A stretch of 64,000 nt of DNA from the NCBI GenBank assembly GCA_010093515.1, contig MU001680.1:555076-619075 (forward strand), given 5' to 3'. Origin of the DNA: Lineolata rhizophorae. Its lineage: Eukaryota > Ascomycota > Dothideomycetes > Lineolatales > Lineolataceae. The notes under the pieces were generated by a model, which saw nothing but the letters and a program-made list of their open reading frames with translations, was not told the origin of the DNA and searched no databases. The translations under genes were made by a program, and so were the position numbers. Numbering within the stretch: position 1 is the first letter of the stretch; each line of letters starts with the position of its first letter. Below are positions 25,238 to 35,782 of this stretch, one piece after another.

Positions 25238-25726
25238 ATGACTCATAAAACTGATATCGCGACTCGCTCTTTTATTATTGGCTTGAAATCAGCTTCATGT
25301 GGCAAGACGACAGCTGAAGTCTCAGCAATCACAGGTGTGCCGGGGCGGACTATTCAAGCAATCTTTGCTCGCGCTATCAAGCGAGGCTTTGATCCAAATA
25401 TCAAGCCAGTTGTCGCACGCGATAAGTACGTTATAGATGCACCTCGTTCAGGGCGCCCAACGAAGCAGATGAAGCAGACGAAGCAGACGAAGCAGGCGAA
25501 GCAGACGATTGATTCTACAATCAAAGAAGTACGCAAGGACCGATACGGACGAGAAAAGTTATGCGCTGACCTTGCTGGTAGACTCAGCAACGAAGGCTTG
25601 GATATCTCAGTACAGACAGTATAGCGTATCCTCAAGAAGACGAGTTTCAAGAAGACAATGCCAACTCGCAAGTCTGGATTGACGAAGAGGATGAAAGCGG
25701 AGCGTCTTCAATGGTGTCTTGAGCAC
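25238..25726 (+). pseudogene. Degenerate, truncated Tc1/mariner-type transposase
   Basis: N-terminal DNA-binding part of a Tc1-like DDE transposase. Seen: a helix-turn-helix region (TAEVSAITGVPGRTIQAIFA) followed by a second segment (KEVRKDRYGREKLCADLAGR) and, beyond the stop, the Tc1-like continuation RILKKTSFKKTMPTRKSGLT and LQWCLEH. A TAG at 25622-25624 interrupts the frame where relatives carry a tryptophan or glutamine, consistent with a single transition. The similarity ends at 25726, exactly where a hairpin repeat begins; no DDE catalytic segment follows. A 9-bp tandem repeat has expanded within the gene. It sits upstream of UTP20, between it and PIL1. The superfamily is fairly clear; the exact family is unknown. 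Confidence 0.75.
25463..25507 (+). repeat. Five 9-bp tandem repeats (AAGCAGACG) within transposase relic
   Basis: Five near-perfect copies of AAGCAGACG encode a Lys-Gln-Thr/Met/Ala tract in the relic's frame. The array is in frame and probably expanded by slippage. Confidence 0.9.
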
Positions 25727-25812
25727 TGTTAGCATGTGTATAGTTCCTAGCCAGCAGTATCGCACCTTGATGCGATGCTGCTGGTTAGGAACTATATACA
25801 TACATGCTAACA
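25727..25812. repeat. MITE-like hairpin (long inverted repeat) abutting the transposase relic
   Basis: An 86-bp imperfect palindrome. The left arm starts TGTTAGCATGTGTATAGTTC and the right arm ends in its near-complement GAACTATATACATACATGCTAACA. The arms of about 38 and 42 nt enclose a loop of about 6 nt (CCTTGA), with a 4-nt length difference and a few mismatches. TA dinucleotides lie near both ends. It could be a tiny nested MITE or a folded-back transposon terminus. The transposase similarity stops exactly at its left edge. Confidence 0.8.
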
Positions 25813-26349
25813 TAACGAGTATCCAGAAGGTAGAAGTGTAGGTAGAGGCAGATAGATACCCGCCTAATTTGGAAGTGCTGCCGACCCCTGAGCCAGATCC
25901 CTGCTCGCGCAAGAACTTTGGAAGGCACCTCCGTACTGCTAAGCTCACTTCACGATCTCAACTCAACGAAAATGTTACATCAATTTTGGCTTAACTTATA
26001 AACCCTAGAGCTAAATCATACATCCCAACGAATGTCCTCGAAACTCCGCGCCCATCAACTTCTCAGCGCTCATCAAAAGCTTCAGTCGGACCCAAATTTG
26101 AAATCGAGCGATCAGAAAGAGCGAGCGTGCCCCTCGAAAATGCTGGTATCATGACCCCACCGCTACTTACCAGTAAGGCATCGAAGGTAAGTTATACAAT
26201 GGTGCATAAAGGAGAACCCCCAATATTCGTACAATCATAACCATGTGTGCCCTCAATGCCGTAACAATGCCCAAAGCGACAAAAGCCAATCCCTTAAATC
26301 ATCACAAGCCCAAACTTCCATCACGACTTTGCCGCCAACCGCAAGCATT

Positions 26350-27817
26350 CTAAGCTGCCGCCGGCTCGGTCTCCGCAGTCTGACTAGGCGGCTCGCTGAC
26401 CGGCCCGCCGTTAACCTTGCTCGCGCGTTCCTGGCTACCGCTCGAGGCGCGGCTGCCGCTATTCTTGCGATAGGCCGGATGCGTCGATTCCTCCTCACCG
26501 CCATTGACCGACTGGGGGCTACCGACCATGGACTGGCCCATGCCGGTCGCGATGCCGCCGGCGCCCATCTGGCCGGCGGAGCTGGTTATGGGCTCATAGG
26601 TGGGGCGCCAGGCGCGCAGGTCGTCCTCGGCGTCATTGAGCACCTGGCGGCCCTCCTCGGTGCCCGAATACGAAGGGTGCGTGTCGCCGGGCACGACGGG
26701 CGTGTCGTCGAGCAGGTTGAGCAGGCGGCGGGCGTGCTTGGCAAGGATGGCTTGCTTCTCGGCGCGCTCGATGGTGGCGGCTAGGTGGATGTCGTAGGCT
26801 TCCTTGAACTTCTGGCGGGTCTGTTCGGACAAGGTGTTAGCAAGCTTATATTAGGCGGGCGAGAATAACCGCGCACTTGGAGCACGTACAATGTTGGTGA
26901 GCTGGGCCTCAGCGACCAGGCTCTGGGCTTCGGCTCGAACGAGCTCCTGTTCGAGCTGCACAATCTTAGTGCTGCTAGGTTCCTTGTACTTGAGCTTTTG
27001 GATCTCGTCCGCGACCTAATAATAATATAGTTCAGTGCCTGCTCCGGGTGGACCGTAAGTCTAGCCACATCTCGATCTCACCTTGCTCTTCTGGTCGCGC
27101 GTCGGCTGCACGGAGCTCTCCGTGTTCCGGATCTGCTTCAGCACACCCCTCGAGTCCTCCAAGTTCTGCGCAAACTGGTCCTCTTGCTCGGCAAGCTCGG
27201 CCATCAGCACGCCCAGCTTGTCCGAGATGTCGGAGACAGCCTCATCGTTCGTAGCCTCGCCCCAATCAGACAGCTGGCTAGCGATAGCAGCACGCTCGCG
27301 GCCCGCCGTCTCGTAGGCCCCAATGGCGTGGTTCTCCGACTTGATCAGCTTGAACAGCTTGCGCGACAGGTCGGGCTGCTGCATTCCCCGCAGCGAAGCC
27401 ATGGTGAAGCGGTGCTTCGGCGCGCCCTTAGACTGGGCGCTGTCATGGCTGTCCTTCTTTGAGCGGACGGACAGGGAGCGATTCCTGGGGCGGATGGGAA
27501 GAACGGTAAGCGAGCGGCTTCGGGAAGGAGCGCGCGAAGGAGCGCGCGAAGGCGGCTGAGAGTAAGGTGGAGGAGGTGCAGGATAGGAGAAAACGGCCAT
27601 TGTGACAGCAAAGAGGAGCGTTCGATTGGTATTAAAGAAGTAGTTTTGGAGATATTGGGCTTGAAAATGGAACGTGCGAGAGATTCACAAACGCCAACAA
27701 TGCCAATAAAGGAGAGCAGAACGTATGACAATGCAAATGATTCGGAGAAACGGGGAAAGAGATCTAGGAAATAGGAAACTGCCAAAGGCAAAAGGGACGT
27801 CGAAGACCAGCTTACAT
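26350..27817 (-). CDS. PIL1: Eisosome core protein Pil1/Lsp1 (PilA/PilB-type BAR protein), split start codon
   Basis: Membrane-bending F-BAR-like protein that builds eisosomes, the furrow-like plasma membrane domains. The core is unmistakable: MASLRGMQQPDLSRKLFKLI, the EDSRGVLKQIRNTESSVQP block, LKYKEPSSTKIVQLEQELVR, and RAEKQAILAKHARRLLNLLD. Coding exons: AT at 27817-27816, then 27484-27082, 27015-26890 and 26820-26350; 333 residues. The first coding intron (27485-27815, 331 nt) has a GTAAGC donor, a CTTAC branch-like site and a pyrimidine-rich CCCCAG acceptor. Splicing fuses AT|G and gives MNRSLSVRSKKD, the N-terminus I recall for this family. The alternative is an unspliced start at 27600, adding a 38-residue Pro/Ser-rich leader not expected in the family. 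The C-terminal tail is disordered. Confidence 0.9.
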
Positions 27818-29904
27818 CTTGAAAGTGAAGTCAAGCGCGGTCCTTTTTAACTGTCGTCTCAGAGCTATTGTTAGCAGTGATGCTTCGCTGGTAGATCAGG
27901 CCATCGATCTCCATAGGCACATGTTTCCCCGCAGATACTCGAACCGCGCGCGCGATCCGTAAGCGGAGCAGGGCAGGCGGGTGGGCAAATTAGGGGCAGC
28001 TTCGAGGGTTCGAAACATTGTTCGCGACCGCAAACGTACCTGCAAGGCGTGAAACTATCGGGCAAGGGCAAGGCGGCTGGCGATGAGAGGGAGAGATAGG
28101 TGGTGCGACGGCGAAATTGGTGGTTTGAGGCGGGAGGCAGAGGCAGACGACGACTGGCTGGCGGCCTTCATATGGCGGGCGCTTCGCGCTGGGGCAGCCG
28201 CGATGACGTCGGTGTCAAGCGAGATCTTGCCCAGCCGCAGCCCGCGTCTCGCGCGTCGCCGTCGCGCCGCTATGGAAGCGCCGGAAGCTCCGCCCGGGGC
28301 CTGCGCGACACGGCGACACAAATATCTTCTGCCTCTTTTCTTGGACCCTTAGATTAAGCCTGCGACTTGGCTACGACGCTGGGCGGGCGCAGATTGTGGT
28401 CCTGCCGAATCGCTTCACGATGCATCCCTCGCTCGCCAAGCGTCAAACGTCATGGCCGCCCTCCATCCTGCGCCTCTCTGCCCACGATTGATGCATCGTG
28501 CCAGAAGTTCCGACGCACCCGGGAAAACAACCAGTACAGCAGACCCTGAAGGGGCAAAGCCACGCACCGGCGATCGTTGTCCGCCGCTGGATTGATTATC
28601 AGGGTCCGCGATCGAAGCAGTCGTGGGCACCGGCCATATTTAAGCTCCCACCCGCCGTCATCGTCGCGAGAGGCTGCAAGTCGCAAGGAAAGAGCACACC
28701 CGGCCCCGAACCCCGTGACGCCCCACAGGCATTGCACGCCGACACACTACGTACATACGGAGCACATATGCGCTTCTCCGCTCCTTGACCCCCGCGTCTC
28801 GTCCCATGTCGTCCAGCCGGCCGGATGCGGATGCCTGCGCCCCCTGCCCCGGGGCCTTGCACCCAATCCCGCCTAAGCGAGCCGTCCTGTTACCGGTTTT
28901 CGCCAGCCTTGGCCGCGTCAACGACTTCTGGACGATGACTTGATGTTTCATCCTGCATCCGGGCCGCACGATGACTGACAGAAATTTCTCACGATGCAGC
29001 GAGCGGGTTGCCTCGCGCGCCGGCCCTTCTTTCTCTTCGCACCGGGCCTCAGGGTAGCGCGGACGAGCAAGTGTCGGCTCCCCAAAGCTTACTCCTATTC
29101 TCGGCGGCTCCCCATTATTAATGCGCTGGGCGTCGCGCCGCTGGCACCGGGCAGGAAGCCGAATCCTCGGTTTGAGGCTTGCGGAGTTGCGGTCGGCTGC
29201 AGCCTGTGGCGATCCAGCCGCTATGTATGTGGTAGCCTCAAGCCCGTGCGCGAAGGCCCGGCCTTGCCGATCTCGAACCCCCGGCGCGGCGTCCCGCCGG
29301 GGCCAGAGACGGCCCCAGCTCCGGCGTACAGAGCTTCCCAGCTTGCCAGTCTTTTCCCCCTTCGAGGGCGCGCACGCCGAGCTGCATGTGCGGTAAGACA
29401 CCTGGCTCGGCCACCCGCCATTGGCTGCCGCGCCCTCTCGGCCGTTGACCGTTTGCGTCCGCTCGACATGGGGTCGGCCATCCGAAGCCGTGGGAAGCAC
29501 CACCTGTGGCTGGTCTGAAACCCGAACGAGGGCTAACACGTACGCGGCCTGGGCGGGCGCTGGCGCGCACTTGCAGTTGCTCGAGGCCGTCGTTCATGCG
29601 GTGCCCTCAGCTGCGCTCGTGTCGGGCCCGCCTCCGCCTCCGCATTATCCCGGTGGTTGGGCGCGTTCCTCTTTCTCTTTTAGCTCCAAGGCTGTTTGAA
29701 ACAAGCTGTTTCTTGAAACATCACCTCGTCGATGCGCGCCGAGAATCTTTTCCCTCACCTCCACCTCCCTGCCGTCGGCTATCGTCGTTGCAGGTCCGCT
29801 TTTCTCCCCTGCTACCTCGCAGGCATTCTTTCGTTTAGTTGCCCGGAGTTGGTAGCAGTCGTCGCTGCTAGGAATAATTTTTGTTGTTTATCTATTTCGG
29901 GCTC
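27818..29904. other. Intergenic region upstream of PIL1 and the repeat-protein gene
   Basis: 2.1 kb between divergent genes, GC-rich from about 28.1 to 29.6 kb. A long open frame on the minus strand (about 28.66-29.54 kb) has the Arg/Gly/Pro-rich composition of chance frames in GC-rich DNA, and no domain. It includes the PIL1 5' leader and promoter (from 27818 upward). No RNA gene was seen. Confidence 0.55.
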
Positions 29905-31479
29905 ATGATAATGACATGGCTGCCCGTAGGAGTATTGCTCGCAATCGCAGTCGTGTTTGCTAATGCTCTGTTCCTGCCAATACCGTCCGACTATCGTTTA
30001 TGGTACTCGCGGTTGAGTGGGTCGATCCGTGATGACGGAAAAGCTTCGGTTTCAGAATCGCCGCCTTGGAGAAGTGGAGATGGACCACTTATACAGCTTC
30101 ACGTGGGGGCGGAGAATAATGACGGGGAGCCTAAAGAACTGGAATTGAAAGCGAAACGACATCCGGACGAGTTATCGGGGAACGACGCGTCTGCGTCGAC
30201 AGCGAATCAGTTTATAAGCACCATAATATCTGCGGTATTTCCCGGCGATGATGATGACCACGATATACCCTACTTAAATGGCCCGAGCATGGCATCGTTT
30301 CCAGGTGGCTGTGATGGATTCCAGATGGCCACGAACTGCGGTCCCACCAATACAGCTGCGGAACCGGTGGAACCAGAATCAACCGGATTTATGCCGGAGT
30401 CAAGTATCACGTTTGGCTTCCAGCCGACCACTCCACCGCCCCAGGCACCAAATCCAGCCCCGCCGCAGGAAACCGCACCACCGTCCACCTACGGGGCCGT
30501 CTTCCACTTCGATAACGGCGAGGTCTTCACTGTCACGAATATTGCGCCTGACGGTGACGTCGTTTTCGGCGACTACACGCTCACGCCAGGCGGCCCTCCG
30601 GCGACTCTCCCCGGAGGTGCAGTCGTAAGCGCTGCTTCCGGCGGCCTCGTTGTGGACGGCTCCACCGCTCCCTTCTCAGCCATTCCCGTGACCGTGACCC
30701 CCGTCATCAGCGCCGCGATCTTCACCTTCCCGGCAGTCGGCCAGAGGGGCACCGCCACGCTCGCGGCTGGCGGCACCATCCTCGTCGGGGACACCTCGCT
30801 CGTGGTGGGCGGGCCCGCCGCCACCATCTCCGTCAGCGACGTCGACGACGACGACAGCGACAGCGACAGCGACGACGAAGATGACAACTCATCGGATGAC
30901 GCCACGGTCGTAGTCAGCGCCGCGACCGGCGGCCTCGTCGTCGACGGCAGCACCACGGTGCCCTTCTCGACGCTGCCCTTCCCCGCGGCGCCCACGACGA
31001 CGACGGCGCTCGCTGCCGTCCTCAACCTGGCCGGCGCGCCCGTGACCGCCTCGGCCGTCTCGCCCGCCGACCCGGCCGTCGTCGTCGTCGGCGACGGCGA
31101 CATCACGCTCTCGCTCGGCGGGCCCGCCGTCTGGGTCTCGGGCGTCCAGGTCAGCGTCGGCACCGCCGGCGTCGTGCTCGGCGGCGGCGACACCGGCACC
31201 GCGACCGTGACGCTGTCGGCGGGCGGGGACGGGCCCGGCTTGGATCTCTTGACCGAGACGAGGCCGAGTCCGTCTAGGCCGGAGGAGACGGGGTCGTTGA
31301 GCACGGGTGCGGTGGGGGATGGGGACGGGGACGAAGGAGACGGCGAGGAGGGCGCTGGGGGTGCTGCGGCTGGTCCGACGGCATCGTCGACGAGTGGTGG
31401 GGCCTGGTGGAAGAGGGGGAGGCGGTTGGATGTGGGTTCGTGTATGGTTGGGTTGGCGGGGCTATGGTTGTGGGTGTGA
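29905..31479 (+). CDS. Secreted, Thr/Val/Gly-rich repeat protein, possibly GPI-anchored; function unknown
   Basis: Single-exon protein of 524 residues. The open frame extends a few codons upstream but the first ATGs are at 29905 and 29911. Residues 1-22 (MIMTWLPVGVLLAIAVVFANA) look like a signal peptide. The middle holds imperfect repeats built around SAASGGLVVDGSTAPFSA and SAATGGLVVDGSTTVPFSTL, interleaved with LxxGGP-type units, likely beta-structured. An acidic Asp/Ser run of about 20 residues (nucleotides about 30841-30900) interrupts the repeats. The C-terminus is Ser/Gly-rich, then basic (WKRGRR), then a short hydrophobic end (MVGLAGLWLWV), which could be a GPI-attachment signal. This type of repeat is common in surface proteins of filamentous ascomycetes; no enzymatic role is implied. 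Confidence 0.75.
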   Translation: MIMTWLPVGVLLAIAVVFANALFLPIPSDYRLWYSRLSGSIRDDGKASVSESPPWRSGDGPLIQLHVGAENNDGEPKELELKAKRHPDELSGNDASASTANQFISTIISAVFPGDDDDHDIPYLNGPSMASFPGGCDGFQMATNCGPTNTAAEPVEPESTGFMPESSITFGFQPTTPPPQAPNPAPPQETAPPSTYGAVFHFDNGEVFTVTNIAPDGDVVFGDYTLTPGGPPATLPGGAVVSAASGGLVVDGSTAPFSAIPVTVTPVISAAIFTFPAVGQRGTATLAAGGTILVGDTSLVVGGPAATISVSDVDDDDSDSDSDDEDDNSSDDATVVVSAATGGLVVDGSTTVPFSTLPFPAAPTTTTALAAVLNLAGAPVTASAVSPADPAVVVVGDGDITLSLGGPAVWVSGVQVSVGTAGVVLGGGDTGTATVTLSAGGDGPGLDLLTETRPSPSRPEETGSLSTGAVGDGDGDEGDGEEGAGGAAAGPTASSTSGGAWWKRGRRLDVGSCMVGLAGLWLWV

Positions 31480-32598
31480 TTTGAAATGGAAATTGGCTCA
31501 GTATCTTCTTTTTTTCCCTTCAACTTTTGGGTTAGAATGGGATGGTGTTCGGATTGGGCAGATTTGGCTGGTAATGTCCTTTGAAATGTTGGATGATTTA
31601 GACGGATTCCACTGTACATAATCGCCTGCATGATTTGCATCTGACACGCTCTCTTGTGGATAATGCTTATACCAGGATCACGGCTGCTTGGAAGGTAGTT
31701 AAGTGCGGGCGTTTTCTCTTGGGTACATCACGCAAATCATCCATTGTTACGTTGCGGACATAAACTTGGATACGAATAAGGACGAATTTGTAGTGTTTGG
31801 TCTTTGGTACTACAGAAAGCACGAAATTACTAAACAGATGAGTACACCAGCACACCAACTAATAAAGAGCTTGAGGCATATTATGACCATATTACGGTAT
31901 TTTGTACTATTTAGCTCTTCACATTACTGCTTATTACTGTACGGCTTCTGTTAACCATTAAGTATAATCATCTGATGGGTTTCACGATACAGGGGCCACG
32001 ACTCGCTAGATTCTTACAAGCTGAGCAATTGTATCCAACGAAGGACGCGTATGTCCATCATTTGAGAGTGGCAGTTCATGCCAGGTGCAGTCTATATGCG
32101 AGAGAAATTAAGAACTAGAAGGATATCCCATGCACAGACTATTCCGACTATTCCATTACTCATTCCGTTTGCGCTGTATTCTTGAAGTCCTTTATTTCAT
32201 TCGCGTATACCCCAATTAATCCGATTGGTTAATGAATATGGCCGAACAGATTTATTCATCCATTCCATTGGGTGATACCGCACCACGTGACCTTTACGAC
32301 TGTCCCGGTAGAGGTGCTAGAAGATCGATGGTTGCCTACCTGGAACAACAGGTTATCCCATCTCCACTTTAAGCATCCTATTAGGCGATGATCCAACACG
32401 TATGTCTATTTGATGCATAAGCTACCAAGCACGATTCATAGTTCAAGTTTAGCCCGAGGGTAAACTGTGATATAGCGTTTCCAAACCGAATAGGTAGATA
32501 TGTACCCCCACATCGTCCTAACCCGCCGATCCAGACCAAGAAAAGATCTAAATAGCCCTCCTTTAGGCCCCTCCCCCCACCCCACCGCCCTCACCCCT
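31480..32598. other. AT-rich convergent intergenic region
   Basis: 1.1 kb between the stops of the repeat-protein gene and hexokinase. It is clearly more AT-rich than the flanks. Short open frames lack ATG starts and domains. No RNA gene was recognised. Confidence 0.6.
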
Positions 32599-34573
32599 TC
32601 AGCGAACTTCCACAGTCCTCTTCTCCTGCTGAATCCCAAACAACTTCAGCATCGCCTCTGGGTCCTTAATCCCCGCGACATTCCCCATCTTAATCCGCTT
32701 CAACGTCAGCGCCGCGATGAGCGCGGCGCCCACACCCGACCCGTCCTCCGCGGGCAGAACCTCGACCGGATCGGGCTCCTTAGGCGGGGCGTTGGTCTGC
32801 GAGCTGGCGGAGCCGCGGCGGGCGAGGCGGCCGCCTCCGGGGGCCGCGGGCGGGAACACCGGCTCGGGTGGGGGGCCCCAGTCGAGGATCTCGCGCAGGG
32901 CCTGGGCGCCGCGGGCCTTGAAATGCGGGTACTTGTTGAAGACGGAGCCGTCGGCGCCGACGTGGCAGGGCTGGAGGTCCTTCTTCTTGCAGATGGCGGC
33001 GACGCCGCAGGCCGAGAGGCGGGCGGCGCGCGTGCCGATGAGTTCGGCGAGGCGCCGGATCAGCTCGAGTTCGGGCTTGGACGGGCGCAGGTCCAGCTTG
33101 GATGTGAAGAGGTCGTGCGTGTCTTGGAGGTTCTCGAAGGGGTCTCTGCGGTTGGAGGTTAGCGGGACACATAGGGCGCGAGATTCGACATTTCGAATGA
33201 TGCCGAAGCGCCTTGCGTGGAGGGTTGGACTTACTCCTCGATGGCGGATAGGAACGACGCATCCAGACTGTACGGCTTCTTCAACTTGTTGTAGTCCTGC
33301 CCCTCGAAGATGCGCACATCCGGGTTCTCGGCTAAATCCAAGATCACGAGGCGGAAAATCTCGCCCAAGTACAGACCCGCGATCATTTTCTCGAACGACT
33401 GCTGCCCGGGACGAGGCGACTCCTCATCGACGACGAGGTCGTACTTGGTGCGCGGCAGAACTAGGTGCTCATTGTCGAAGGCGCCATATTCGCAGTTGAT
33501 AGCCATGAGCGAGTCCGGGGGGAGCTTCATGTGGGCGAGCTTGGGTATCGAGCCGCAGTTCTCCATGTACGCGGCGTTGCATCCCGTGCCAAAGATGCAA
33601 CCGATCTTCATCATGTCGTCTGTGTAGTGTGACGCGATCATGGTTCCAGTCGTATCATTGATAAGCGCGGCCAGCTTGATGGGGACACCCTACAAGCACA
33701 GACCTGTCAGTTCCACCTGCACATAATACGCTTGTAGCACCGGATTGAGTTAAAAAAAACAGTCCAACATACTCTCTCCGCGAGCGCCGCTTCAAATGGC
33801 GGAACTACATCAACTCCTTCGACGCCGTCGATATCGAACCCCTTGGTCCATCGTTGTAATATGCCGTGATCAATGTAATGCTGGGTGACAGGATACGAAA
33901 AAGTGAACCCCAGCGGCAGCTTCCCCAAATCCTCTCCCTCATGATGATATTCGATGAACTGCTGGAGGCAGTCGGCGATGTACGCCCAGAGCTCGTCGGC
34001 CGTACCCGTCTTGAGCTCTTCGGGCATGCGGTATTTGGACTGGATGATGTCGAACTCGCCTTTCTCTTCGGGAAGCGTGACCTCGCAAATGCGTAGGTTG
34101 GTGCCACCCATGTCAAGCGCGAGGAAGGTGCCTGTTTCATAGCCGTCGGGGTATTCCATGACCCACGTTGGAATCATGGGCTGTGCGGTAAGGAGAGGTC
34201 AATTGTTAGAAGGAAAAGCAATTAAGGGGCTGGAAGATGCTCGGAATTGATCAATTGACATACAATGTTACCACCTTCGACGGAGAGACCTATCCGGTTG
34301 TTAGTACGAGTGACTAGGATGCGGCGGCTGGCTAGCGACATCGACTCAACATACCTTTGTCCAACTCCGATATGAAGTGGTCAGTGATCTCCTTGAGCTT
34401 CTCTCCCGAAACAGTGAAGAGGTATTCCAGCTTGTTGATCTGGCCCATAAGACTATGCGGAACATCCGCATAGGACCCTGGCATCTTCTCAATATCGCGA
34501 GCGAAAAGATGCAAGGTGTGGGCGAACACTCACCTCTCCGAGAGGGAGCCTTCTTAGGACCCATCCCCACCAT
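32599..34573 (-). CDS. HXK1: Hexokinase
   Basis: Phosphorylates glucose and other hexoses to hexose-6-phosphate in the cytosol. Six exons: 34573-34534, 34477-34355, 34289-34264, 34180-33773, 33689-33235 and 33145-32599; five GT-AG introns of 56-89 nt; 532 residues. Motifs: N-terminal MVGMGPKKAPSRRGSYADVP, phosphate-1 loop LALDMGGTNLR (83-93), sugar site LGFTFSYPVTQ (153-163), catalytic Asp211 in INDTTGTM, phosphate-2 loop FGTGCNAAY, and the adenosine motif AEDGSGVGAALIAAL. Exon 3 is only 26 nt. The protein is longer than typical fungal hexokinases (about 490) because a Pro/Gly/Ser-rich segment of about 35 residues (441-475) sits just before the adenosine motif. It lies about 1.8 kb from TPS1, on the same strand. 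Orthologue number is uncertain. Confidence 0.93.
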
Positions 34574-35687
34574 ATTGGTTGGAACACGGACGTCGGATCG
34601 AAGTGGAACGGTAGAGGAGTGTCAAGGCTACCAGGGCGACAAGGGTTTGGTTGGGAGGATCTGAAGATTTTCTAGGTGTTGCAATTGACTGAAAGAGATA
34701 TCTTATCGAGCTGGGCAGAAAATGGTCAACCAAGGGACGAAGATCCGAACTAAAGCTCCTCACTCGCGGCGCGATAGACGGCAGAGGAGCAATCAGGCGA
34801 TGGTCACGTACAATGGCGTCTTAGAAAAAGCAGGAAACCGAAGGAAAAGAAAAGACGAAATAAAAACCAATGCCCTGTGGGAAAAAAAAGACTGCGGAAG
34901 AGAGGCTAATGGTTTTGAGGCTGCAAGGGATGGGCGTTGCTTTTCGCGTCTCAGCCCAGACGGCCGGGAGGCGCGTGATTGTCGAGATCGGATTTGGCAG
35001 CAGCGCTGCAGCAGCAGGACAGGGCAAGGGCGAGTCAACGCCGGCGCGCGCTGACAAAGTTATCGTGTAATTGCTGGAGCCCTGCAGCCGCGCCCCACCT
35101 CGCTGGCTTGCTCGGCCAAAAAAGCACTTTCCTCGTCCCGCTGCCGTGGCCAAGGACGAGCTCGGCGGCCCCGTGAGGGATTTACCCAGGTCGGCGAGGG
35201 AAGCGGTCGACACAGAGCGCAGTTTCCAGATTCTGCACTGCCTTGTAACCAGGCAGGCGCCATCGAGCAGAAGTTCCCGGAGGCCCGTCGGGACTGTTTA
35301 TCGTCCGGGGGCTTTTTGTTGAGAGAAGGCCCGAGGGCTGCCCCGCGGCTGCCCCTCGCTCGTCATCCGCGGGGCAATGGCGCGGCGGGGCCATCGTCGC
35401 GCCGGCCGGATGGCATGGCAGTCTCGGCGCCGCGCCGTCATCCGTGGCGCGTCCGGGTCGAGTGCCCCCCGAAGGCCCGGCTTCGCCCGTACAGTCCATA
35501 GTACGTGCCATCGTGCGTCACCCGGCGCCGGGAACCGATCGACAGGCATGCGTTCGTATGTAGGGTTTGAGTGACGTGATTGGTTTCCAAGTTCTGCAAG
35601 CGGGAGAGATGTTGGTGGAGAGCACTTCACAGCGCAAGATTTGTAGTTATAAAACACTTAGTTTAGGAGGTTGCTAACAATTACCTT
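34574..35687. promoter_or_regulatory. Hexokinase upstream region
   Basis: 1.1 kb between the hexokinase start and the tRNA gene. It should include the hexokinase promoter. GC-rich from about 34.95 to 35.5 kb, with chance open frames only. No specific motif was identified. Confidence 0.5.
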
Positions 35688-35761
35688 GGTCGCGTAGCTC
35701 AGTTGGTTAGAGCGTGGTACTAATAATGCCAAGGTCGCGAGTTCGACCCTCGTCGTGACCA
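35688..35761 (+). tRNA. tRNA-Ile (anticodon AAT), no intron
   Basis: Complete 74-nt cloverleaf. The acceptor stem GGTCGCG pairs with CGTGACC (one G-T). The D arm carries the A box TAGCTCAGTTGG. The anticodon arm is TGGTA-CTAATAA-TGCCA, placing AAT in the loop, which reads ATT (and, as inosine, ATC) isoleucine codons. The T arm carries the B box GAGTTCGACCC. The discriminator is A at 35761. A T-run follows as terminator. Confidence 0.96.
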
Positions 35762-35776
35762 TCAAGCAAGTCATTC

Positions 35777-35782
35777 TTTTTT
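35777..35782 (+). terminator. RNA polymerase III terminator of tRNA-Ile
   Basis: Six T residues on the coding strand, 16 nt after the tRNA 3' end, the usual Pol III stop signal. Confidence 0.85.

Noticed and set aside
27485-27600. Pro/Ser-rich N-terminal leader of PIL1 read from an ATG at 27600
   Set aside because: The segment has a branch-like site, pyrimidine tract and AG acceptor, and splicing restores the expected MNRSLS start; treated as intron.
28658-29539. Long minus-strand open frame (about 290 codons) between PIL1 and the repeat-protein gene
   Set aside because: Arg/Gly/Pro/Ala-rich chance composition in GC-rich DNA, with no domain or good start, and other frames are open at the same place.
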